The notes beneath the pieces are model-generated. The model worked only from the letters and a program-made list of their open reading frames with translations, made no database searches and was not told the origin of the DNA. DNA of 64,000 nt from Chitinophaga dinghuensis (GTDB taxonomy: Bacteria > Bacteroidota > Bacteroidia > Chitinophagales > Chitinophagaceae). The translations under genes were made by a program, and so were the position numbers. Positions 52,457 to 62,000 of this stretch are shown one piece after another (position 1 is the first letter of the stretch; every line of letters starts with the position of its first letter). Location of the stretch: positions 434,001-498,000 of the forward strand of contig NZ_QLMA01000007.1 of the NCBI RefSeq assembly GCF_003259435.1, read 5' to 3'.

Positions 52457-55400
52457 ACGCATTACAACTTATTACAGCACTAAAGAAAAATAAGGTTGTT
52501 CCCAGGTTACAGGGAGATCAACTTAAGCTGGTAGGAGAGGTAAAGAATCTCTCTGCGGAACTGATGGAGGAAATTAAATCCGCTAAAGCAGACCTGATCG
52601 CCCTCCTGAAAAGTTCTGTTGAACAGTTTGCGGCTCCTATTCCTGTTACTGCCAGGCAACAGCATTATCCCTTGTCCAATGCACAGAACAGAATGTGGGC
52701 ATTGCATCACCTGGGTGGCAGTACTGTATACAATATAGCTACCAGCTTTTATCTCACGGGCGATGTATCTGTTATCACACTGGGAAACGCTTTCCGGCAA
52801 TCAGTTGCACGTCATGAAAGTCTGCGTACCTTCTTTCGCGAAGTGAATGGAGAGCCGCGCCAGTTCATTGCGGAAGATATGCCGCTGAGTATCGGCATTA
52901 AAGATATCCGTGGAGAAGAAAATATTCGCACCTGTCTCGAAGAGATATTGGAACAAGCCATCGGATGGGAGTTTGATCTCCGGAATGGACCATTGATGAG
53001 AGTAGAACTGCTGCGTGTTGGCGATAAGGAATATGTGATGGTATTTGCGATGCATCATATCATTAGCGACGGATGGTCTATTGGGGTGATTGTACAGGAA
53101 GTATTTGCTGCTTACGAAGCAAACCGCAGCAATAAGTTATATCAGCCGGAACCCCTTACTATACAGTATAAAGACTATGCTGCGTGGATGTCTGAAAGAA
53201 TGACCGGCACAAAAATGGAACGCGCCGTAGAATTTTGGCGCAATGAATTCCGCGAAACAGTAACGCCGCTGAATATGCCGGCAGATTTCAGTCGGCCGGA
53301 TATCAAGACTACTGCCGGTGCGGTGTCTAAATTTTATATTACCCCCGCATTGCATCAGCGGATACAAGACTATTGCAATCTGCACCACATTACGTTATTC
53401 AACTATCTCCGGACCATCTGCAATATTCTGTTATATAAATATGCCAATAACAGGGATGTGGTGATCGGCACTCCTGTTTCTGGCAGGAATCACTATCAGT
53501 TGGAGCAACAGGTAGGCTTATACGTCAATACGGTACCACTGCGTACCAGGATAGATGAAACCCTTTCTTTCCGGGATTTCCTGCAACAAGTGGCCGAACA
53601 TTCTTACCGCGCATTTGAGTTCCAGGATTGTCCATTCGACAGTATTGTGGAAATGCTGGAATTAAAACGGGATATCAGCCGCAATCCACTCTTTGATGTG
53701 ATGATCGTGTTACAGAACACGGCCCAGACATACAGTGGTACCAACCAGCAGCAAGATTTTACCCTTTCAGGTCTCGACAGCTACTTATATAGAGACGGCA
53801 GACCGGAAGATGAAAAGCGTCCGGCTAAACTTGATCTGACTTTTAATTTCGATCATGATCCTGATGGCAGATTTTTCCTGGAAATAGAATATGCAGTCAA
53901 GCTCTTTAAGAAGGAAAGTATAGCGCGTATTTTTCAGGCGTTTGCACATATCAATATGCAGGTGTTGGATACGCCGGACATATACCTGGGCAATATCAGC
54001 ATTGCTGATGCACAAGATATTCATCAGGTGCTCCACGTATTCAACCAACCGATACTCCCGGTAACAGAAAAAAGCATATCTCATCTACTGGAAAACAGTT
54101 TCGGGAAGTATGTTGATCATATCGCACTGATAGCAGGAGATAGAACGTTTACTTACGGACAATTGAACGAGCTGGCAGAGACTATTGCTGCTGCTTTACC
54201 TCCCAAACCCCAGCATCGCTCTTTCGCGGGCATACTCATGCAACGTACTTCCTATATGCCTGCCAGCATTTTGGGCATACTGAGGGCCGGGTATGCATAT
54301 CTCCCTATAGATACAAAGTATCCAGCTTCCAGAATTAATTTCCTCCTGGAAGATGCGTCCCCGGATATCATATTGACAGATGCTGTCAGCGCAGCATTGA
54401 TTCCTGCAAACTACACGGGGACGATCTTATATGTGGATGCGCTGGAAACAGTTGCATCTGAGCGGAAAGCACAGCCTTTGCCCGCTGATAGTCTGCAAGA
54501 AGAAACAGCCTATCTTATTTATACCTCCGGATCAACAGGCAAGCCGAAAGGGGTGGAGATCTGCCATCGTAATACTATCGCTTTTCTGCAATGGGCTGCA
54601 ACGGAGTTTGCTGCTACCCCATACAACATCCTGTACGCGGCTACTTCCTGTTGTTTTGATCTGTCTGTATTTGAGCTGTTCTTTCCCTTGCTCCAGGGAA
54701 AAACAATACGTCTCCTGGAGGCGGCCACAGAAATCCCGAAGTTTATTCAGCAGGATAAAGGTATTATGCTGAATACTGTTCCATCGGTAGTAAGAAGCCT
54801 TTTGGATATGAAGATGGACTGGCAACATGTAACTGCATTGAATATGGCGGGAGAAGCGGCGCCACGGCGACTCAAAGATGAACTGGATTACCGTCGGATG
54901 GAAGTACGTAATCTGTATGGGCCTTCGGAAGATACAACCTACAGCACGATATACCATTTTATGGAAGATGAGCACAGTGCCGTGCCCATTGGTACACCTA
55001 TCGCCTACACACAGTTATACATCCTGGATTCACATCTTAACCTGTTGCCGGTAGGGGTTGACGGAGAGATATACCTCACTGGCGAAGGAGTGGCTAAAGG
55101 CTACTGTAACCGTGCCGAGCTTACGGCTGAAAGGTTTGTGGACAATCCCTTCCTGGCAGGAAGGAAAATGTATAAGACCGGAGATATTGGCTGCTGGCTC
55201 TCTGATGGTAATGTTGCGTTCAGGGGCCGTATAGACGACCAGGTGAAGGTGCGAGGCTACCGTATAGAACCTGGTGAGATCCAATACGTATTGGAACAGC
55301 ATCCTATGGTACAGCAGGCATATGTGACTGTGATGCTGGTAGCGGATGAATATAAGATAGTATCCTATATTGTTGGCGATGCTTCCCTGCTGGCTGAGCA

Positions 55401-58400
55401 CCTGAAATCTTTTGTGGGAGAGCGTATGCCGGCATATATGATTCCTGCCTACTGCATAATGCTACAGGATATTCCTCTTAACAACAATGGAAAAGTTGCC
55501 AGGGAGCAGTTGCCGGCGCCAGAAATGTCCGTAGGGGCCCTGCAGGAACCAACCGTACCGCAATCTCCACTGGAGACGCAACTACTTTCTATATGGAAAG
55601 AGGTGCTGCGAACAGATAATATTGGGACTACGCATAATTTCTTTGAATCAGGCGGACAAAGCCTCAAAGCAATGATGTTGCGTTCAATGGTGGCTAATAA
55701 TCTGTCGAAGCAAATAACATTGCAGGAAATTTTTGCATTGCCTACCATTGTGCAACAAGCCGCGCTGCTACAAGACCGGCCTGCCGTGATAACTGCCTTT
55801 ATAGAACGCGCAGATACCGCCACAGACTATCCCATCTCTTTGGCGCAGGAACGACTGTGGGTGCTCACCGGATTTGAAGAAGCCTCCAGGGCCTATCATA
55901 TGCCGGCAGCTTTTCATATCAAAGGGCAATTGGATGAGACCCTGCTGGAAAAGGCTTTTCATTTGGTAATCCACAAATACGAAATATTGCGTACTGTATT
56001 TGCTGAAAGGAACGGCCTTCCTGTACAGCTCGTGCAAGCGCCGGAAGAGGTATCATTTAAAGTGGAGCAGATCATTGTTAATGAATACTTGTCTGAAGAA
56101 GAATTAACTACACTATTGCAGAAAAAATGGAGCGCAACGTTTGATCTGCAGAAAGGCCCGCTCTTACAATGCTTCCTCCTACGCGCCCCTTCTGGAGATA
56201 TACTTTCTTTCAATATGCATCACATTATCAGCGATGGCTGGTCGCTGGTGGTGTTGTGTAATCAGGTATTACAAGCTTACCGCCAGCTGGCTGCTGGCAA
56301 TACCCGGGAGTTGATGCCTCCTATGCTACAATTCAAAGATTACGCGGTATGGCAGCGGGAGCAATTGAATGCCGGCCATATGGAGGCAGATCTGCTATAC
56401 TGGAAAAATATATTTACTGGCGAGATACCATCGCTGGTATTGCCATATGATTTTCATCGCCCGGATGTAAAAACCTATCAGGGTGCGGAATACACAGCAC
56501 ATTTCGGCGCTCCCTTTACACAGCGGATCAAACAGTTGGCGGCGGATTCGGGAGTCAGCCTCTTTATGTTGCTGATGACTGCTGTGAAGGTGCTGATCAA
56601 AAAATATGCGGGTCAGGATGATATCATCATAGGCACGCCGGTGGCGGGCCGCAACAGTGAACAACTGCATGATCAGATAGGTTTTTTTGTCAACACGCTG
56701 GCTATACGTTCTTCTATTCCTTCAGCAGCTTCTTTTGTAGAGGTGATGCAACAGGAAAAGGAGGTGATGTTACAGGCATTTGAACACCAGCATTTCCCAT
56801 TTGAATGGTTGCTGGAGCAGTTGGATCTGAAAAGGGATCTTTCGCGCTCACCCTTATTCGATGTAATGCTGGTACTGCAAAACATTGATGGTATGGAAAG
56901 TACGGTTACCGCCCAGGTAACGGAAGACCTGCATCTGGAAAGGATGGCCGTGCAAACTGGTATCGCGAAATATGACCTGCTTTTTGCATTTTCCGAAGTT
57001 GGCGAGGAGATAAGTCTTGCCCTGGAATACAATACTGCACTCTTCCGCGAAAGTACTATTATCAGGGTTGTAAAGCATCTGGTACGGCTACTGGAGCAGG
57101 TAACGGCACAACCGGAAATGGCTATACGCGATATCGGGTTGCCTGATAGTGAGGAGCTTCACCTGATGACACTAAAGGCTGATCAAACCTGGGTGCCATA
57201 TAACGCCACTGCTACTATCAACAGCTTGTTCAGGGAAACAGTTTCCCGCTATCCTGATAATATCGCGCTGATATGTGGCGATACTCACCTTACTTATCGG
57301 CAGCTGGACGATGCGAGTGGCCGCCTTGCGCACAAGCTGCTCCATGATTATCGCGTAATGGAGGAGGAACTGATCGTACTGCATACCGGCAGAACCGAAT
57401 GGATGGTCATTGCAATATTGGCCGTACTGAAAGCTGGTGCAGCTTATGTGCCGGTAGATCCGGCCTATCCGCTCACACGCAAGGACTATATTATCCGCGA
57501 TTCCCGTGCAAGGTGGATACTGACAGATAGCCCTGTTGACAACACTTTAAAGGAATTATTCACTGACAGCCACTTTATCGACATTACTGCATTGAATGAT
57601 GATACAGCCACCTCGGAAGTAACGGTTTCGCCTTCCGGATTGGCCTACGTGATCTATACTTCAGGCACCACCGGTAATCCGAAAGGTGTGCTGGTAGAGC
57701 ACCGGAACGTTACCCGGCTGCTATTCAACGATAACAACCTCTTTGATTTCGGCCCCAATGATAAATGGAGCCTGTTCCATTCTTATTGCTTTGATTTTTC
57801 CGTGTGGGAAATGTACGGTGCACTGCTGAACGGTGGCACATTGGTAATGGTGCCAGCAGCAACGGCGCAGGACAGCATTGCTTTCTTTGATTTTTTGTTG
57901 CAAGAAAAGATCACCGTGCTGAATCAAACCCCAACAGCATTCCGCAGTCTGCTATTGCATAATCAAGACAGATTATCTGATGCGCCACTACGGTACCTCA
58001 TTTTCGGTGGTGAAGCACTGATGCCCGCCATATTGGATGCATGGAGCCTGAGCAGTCCTGCATGCAGGAACATTAACATGTACGGCATCACAGAAACCAC
58101 TGTACATGTGACCTATAAAGAGATTAGCCGCAGAGAAATAGAAGAGAACCGCAGTAATGTGGGCATACCTATTCCCACCCTAAGCTGCTATATACTGGAT
58201 AATGATATGCAACGTGTACCCATAGGCGTTATAGGCGAGCTCTGTGTGGGCGGAGCTGGCGTTGCCCGCGGCTATCTGCATCAGCCAGAACTTACTGCAC
58301 AGAAATTTATCGACAATCCCTTCCTTCCAGGTGAAAAATTATATCGATCCGGCGATTATGCCCGCATCATGGATAATGGCGATATCGAATACATAGGCCG

Positions 58401-59016
58401 CAGAGATGATCAGGTGAAGATCAGAGGACATCGTATTGAGATCGCTGAAATAGAAGCCGCCTTCATGGCGTTGCCAGCGGTAAAAGACGCTGTGGTGATT
58501 GTCTGGAAGAATAATGCGGCAGAAGCTGAACTGGCAGCCTATTATATTCCGGCAGAGGATGTAACGGTATCAGCATTGCGCAAAGCATTGCTGGCCACAC
58601 TTCCCGGTTATATGGTACCCGCACACATCATCCCCCTGGAAGATTTTCCACTCAATGCCAATGGTAAGCTGGACAAAACCGCATTGCACCGCCCGGAGAG
58701 TAGGGTGCAGGCAATGCATACTGGATATGAAGGCCCCCGGCATGAAACAGATGAGAAAATCATCGCTATCTGGGAGGCCATACTGGAACGTACCCATATA
58801 GGTATCAAAGACAATTTCTTTGACCTCGGAGGACACAGCCTGAAGGCTACCCGTGTGATCTCCCGTGTGCAGGAATCCTTCGGAATTAAGATAGATATGA
58901 AAACACTCTTTATCGACCCAACTGTTGAACACCTGTCTGACTATATCGAAACGATGAAGTGGATGGAAGATGATAATGAGGTAATAGCCGGTAGTGAAGA
59001 CGAAATAATATTTTAG
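52453..59016 (+). CDS. Nonribosomal peptide synthetase, two modules (docking-C-A-T-C-A-T)
   Basis: 2187 aa. Residues 1-58 are a TubC-type docking domain. C1 (about 70-510) has H-H-I-I-S-D-G near 200. A1 (about 545-1030; Y-T-S-G-S-T-G-K near 688) has pocket residues D-L-F-N-N-A-L-T-Y, a code I recall for alanine. T1 has G-G-Q-S-L-K near 1066. C2 has H-H-I-I-S-D-G near 1257. A2 (Y-T-S-G-T-T-G-N near 1735) has D-F-W-N-I-G-M-V-H, the threonine code. T2 has G-G-H-S-L-K near 2126. No epimerase or thioesterase. The short acidic tail ends E-D-E-I-I-F. The ATG lies in the ATGA overlap with the FAAL gene. Confidence 0.93.
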   Translation: MNALQLITALKKNKVVPRLQGDQLKLVGEVKNLSAELMEEIKSAKADLIALLKSSVEQFAAPIPVTARQQHYPLSNAQNRMWALHHLGGSTVYNIATSFYLTGDVSVITLGNAFRQSVARHESLRTFFREVNGEPRQFIAEDMPLSIGIKDIRGEENIRTCLEEILEQAIGWEFDLRNGPLMRVELLRVGDKEYVMVFAMHHIISDGWSIGVIVQEVFAAYEANRSNKLYQPEPLTIQYKDYAAWMSERMTGTKMERAVEFWRNEFRETVTPLNMPADFSRPDIKTTAGAVSKFYITPALHQRIQDYCNLHHITLFNYLRTICNILLYKYANNRDVVIGTPVSGRNHYQLEQQVGLYVNTVPLRTRIDETLSFRDFLQQVAEHSYRAFEFQDCPFDSIVEMLELKRDISRNPLFDVMIVLQNTAQTYSGTNQQQDFTLSGLDSYLYRDGRPEDEKRPAKLDLTFNFDHDPDGRFFLEIEYAVKLFKKESIARIFQAFAHINMQVLDTPDIYLGNISIADAQDIHQVLHVFNQPILPVTEKSISHLLENSFGKYVDHIALIAGDRTFTYGQLNELAETIAAALPPKPQHRSFAGILMQRTSYMPASILGILRAGYAYLPIDTKYPASRINFLLEDASPDIILTDAVSAALIPANYTGTILYVDALETVASERKAQPLPADSLQEETAYLIYTSGSTGKPKGVEICHRNTIAFLQWAATEFAATPYNILYAATSCCFDLSVFELFFPLLQGKTIRLLEAATEIPKFIQQDKGIMLNTVPSVVRSLLDMKMDWQHVTALNMAGEAAPRRLKDELDYRRMEVRNLYGPSEDTTYSTIYHFMEDEHSAVPIGTPIAYTQLYILDSHLNLLPVGVDGEIYLTGEGVAKGYCNRAELTAERFVDNPFLAGRKMYKTGDIGCWLSDGNVAFRGRIDDQVKVRGYRIEPGEIQYVLEQHPMVQQAYVTVMLVADEYKIVSYIVGDASLLAEHLKSFVGERMPAYMIPAYCIMLQDIPLNNNGKVAREQLPAPEMSVGALQEPTVPQSPLETQLLSIWKEVLRTDNIGTTHNFFESGGQSLKAMMLRSMVANNLSKQITLQEIFALPTIVQQAALLQDRPAVITAFIERADTATDYPISLAQERLWVLTGFEEASRAYHMPAAFHIKGQLDETLLEKAFHLVIHKYEILRTVFAERNGLPVQLVQAPEEVSFKVEQIIVNEYLSEEELTTLLQKKWSATFDLQKGPLLQCFLLRAPSGDILSFNMHHIISDGWSLVVLCNQVLQAYRQLAAGNTRELMPPMLQFKDYAVWQREQLNAGHMEADLLYWKNIFTGEIPSLVLPYDFHRPDVKTYQGAEYTAHFGAPFTQRIKQLAADSGVSLFMLLMTAVKVLIKKYAGQDDIIIGTPVAGRNSEQLHDQIGFFVNTLAIRSSIPSAASFVEVMQQEKEVMLQAFEHQHFPFEWLLEQLDLKRDLSRSPLFDVMLVLQNIDGMESTVTAQVTEDLHLERMAVQTGIAKYDLLFAFSEVGEEISLALEYNTALFRESTIIRVVKHLVRLLEQVTAQPEMAIRDIGLPDSEELHLMTLKADQTWVPYNATATINSLFRETVSRYPDNIALICGDTHLTYRQLDDASGRLAHKLLHDYRVMEEELIVLHTGRTEWMVIAILAVLKAGAAYVPVDPAYPLTRKDYIIRDSRARWILTDSPVDNTLKELFTDSHFIDITALNDDTATSEVTVSPSGLAYVIYTSGTTGNPKGVLVEHRNVTRLLFNDNNLFDFGPNDKWSLFHSYCFDFSVWEMYGALLNGGTLVMVPAATAQDSIAFFDFLLQEKITVLNQTPTAFRSLLLHNQDRLSDAPLRYLIFGGEALMPAILDAWSLSSPACRNINMYGITETTVHVTYKEISRREIEENRSNVGIPIPTLSCYILDNDMQRVPIGVIGELCVGGAGVARGYLHQPELTAQKFIDNPFLPGEKLYRSGDYARIMDNGDIEYIGRRDDQVKIRGHRIEIAEIEAAFMALPAVKDAVVIVWKNNAAEAELAAYYIPAEDVTVSALRKALLATLPGYMVPAHIIPLEDFPLNANGKLDKTALHRPESRVQAMHTGYEGPRHETDEKIIAIWEAILERTHIGIKDNFFDLGGHSLKATRVISRVQESFGIKIDMKTLFIDPTVEHLSDYIETMKWMEDDNEVIAGSEDEIIF

Positions 59017-59017
59017 C

Positions 59018-62000
59018 ATGAAAGCGTTATTGCAAGTTATTGCTGCCTGCAGGGCAAAAGGGGTAAGCCTTAGCGTGGATGACACAGGAACAGGTCTGAA
59101 ACTGAAGGGAAACATTGCTGCGCTGACGTCCGTGGAGAAAGAGACGCTGCGTAATCAAAAGGCAGCTGTCATCAGTCTATTGCAGCAGGCAAAATCTGTC
59201 GCGGAAGAAGATATTCTTCCTGCAGCGCCACAGGCATCCTGGGAGCTGTCGTCCGCACAGCGGCGCATGTGGTTATTAAGTCAACTGGAAGAGGGCAGTG
59301 CCGCCTATAATATACCCGTTGTTAAGCTATTTGAAGGCACTTTGCGGCAGGATTGCTTGCAGCTTGCCTTCCTGCAACTCCTGGAACGACACGAAATACT
59401 GCGGGCGGTATTTCGGGAAGATGTCGCCGGAGAAGCAAAACAACATTTCCTTTCTGTTGAAGATGCGGCGTTTGTTATAGAAACACATGACCTCCGGGGC
59501 GTTGACAACAGTACCGCATGGGTTCACTCATTTGTATCACAACCTTTCCAACTGTCTGAAGGACCACTATTGCGGGCCTGCATCTGCGAGTTGTCGGACT
59601 CCCGGCGCATCTTCTGTCTGGTGATGCATCATATCATCAGCGATGGTTGGTCTCTTGATATTATCATCACAGAACTGATGCTGCTATACGTTGCTGCCTG
59701 CGAAGGCCGTACTGCTGATATGCCAGCATTGAGCATACAGTATAAAGACTATGCTACCTGGCAGCAACGCAAGATTGGTACTGCCGATTTTGATGCGCAC
59801 CGCCTCTACTGGACTGATCTGTTCTCTGGGGAGCTGCCCGTTTTGTCTTTCCCCACTGATAAACCCCGCCCTACCGTTAAAACCTATAAGGGAGGGATGG
59901 TATACAAACGTATCCCCGCGCATATTACCACCCGCCTGAAGTCCCTGCTGATAGCAGAAGACAGTACCCTGTTTGTTGGATTGTTATCTGCCGTTAACCT
60001 GTTGTTATTCCGCTACACCGGGCAGGATGATATTATCACTGGTACGCCTGTATCTGGGAGAAGTCGCACAGTACTGGAAAATCAGGTGGGTCTATATCTC
60101 AATACGCTGGCACTGCGTACCCGGTTAAACAGTCAGGATGGATTCCTTTCATTACTGAGGCATGTGCGGCAAATGACATTGGAATCATTCCGTCATCAGG
60201 ATTATCCTTTTGACATGCTCACGGAAGAATTGCGGCTGGAATGGGATAGGAGCAGAAATCCGCTTTTCGATGTGATGATGATATTGAGAAATAATGCTGT
60301 GAGCCATAAGGAAGCGGAACAAAAACTGGCCGGACTGACCATCTGTGAATATGAGGGGGGACAGGAGACATTCAATAAATTCGACCTGAGCTTTAACTTC
60401 ATGGAAATCGGCGATGAGATAGAAATGCTGGTTACCTATAACAGTGATATATATACGCCATCCACTGCCGATAGAACAGGGAATCATCTGATACAGTTGC
60501 TGGATGCGGCTTTGATGACTCCTCACACTCCTATATCCTTACTATCTTATCTAACTGCCACCGAACAGGAACAACTATTGGTGAGCTTTAATAATATGCA
60601 GGATGCCTGTACTGCCGATGAAACTATTGTAGATCTATTTGAAGAACAGGCGCTCAGAACACCCACAGCCACAGCGGTGGTTTACAAGGAAGATACCTTA
60701 TCCTACGCGGAATTAAACCGGCGCGCCACATTGGTGGCACAGCAGCTGCGCGGAAAATACCAGCTAGGGGAGAATGCACTGGTGGGAATTTTGTTGCATC
60801 GTTCCGCTGATATGATCGTTGCCATATTGGGGATATTAAAAGCCGGTGCTGCATATGTGCCTATAGATCCGGAATACCCGGTATCGAGAAAGGCTTTTAT
60901 ACTGAAGGATACACAGGTGAAAGTATTGTTGACAGCGGAAGATGCATTTGATGCTGCTATAGACTTTACCGGTGAGACTTTTTTTATCAGCGGGCTGCAG
61001 GCAGCAGTACAAGATATACCCGTTACGCTGTTGCGGCCGCAGCAAGAGTCGCTCGCCTATGTGATCTATACATCCGGTTCCACTGGCGAGCCTAAAGGAG
61101 TGATGATCACGCACCGGTCCCTGATGGATTACTGCGATGGTATCAGGGCGGTAACGAATATAGATGCCTGCCGTACTTTCGGCCTGGTATCTACCATTGC
61201 CGCGGATCTGGGCAATACCGTATTATTTCCTGCATTGCTAACAGGTGGTGCATTACAGATATATGACAACGATGCACTATTGACACCGGAGAAAATTTTT
61301 AACGGAGATCTTGACTGCATTAAAATAGTACCTTCTCACTGGATGGCATTACAGGAAGAATCCCATTGTTATCTTCCTGCAAAGTGCCTGATATTCGGTG
61401 GAGAGCAACTGACTTCCAACGTGGTAAGCTTCATCAGCCGCGGAAATCCTACATGTGAAGTATACAATCACTATGGACCTTCCGAAACTACCATTGGTAA
61501 ATTACTGAAGCGGGTGGAACTGCGGGAGAGTGTAGTGCATGAGCCACTGGGTAAGCCTTTTTGCCGTTCCGCGTTCTATATTCTGAGTGAAGCGGGACAG
61601 TTGCAGCCTGTTGGTGTAGCCGGTGAAATCTGTATCAGTGGCGATGGCCTGGCTAAAGGCTATCTCAACAGACCTGAACTGACTAACACCCGGTTTTTAC
61701 CTAATCCCTTTATGGAAGGGGAAAGAATGTATAAAACCGGTGATGTGGGCCGCTGGTTGGAGAATGGTTGTATAGAATTTATGGGTAGAACCGATGACCA
61801 GGTAAAGATCAGGGGATATCGTATTGAGTTGGGAGAAATAGAGGCCGCCATTCGCCGTCATGCTGATGTTCTGGCTGCTGTGGTATTGACTTTCGCCGGG
61901 AGCACAGGCGAAAAGCAGCTTGTAGCCTATATCGTGGATAACGATCGTCTGAGTATACCTGCGCTACAGCACTGGTTGTCGACCTTGTTACCTGCTTATA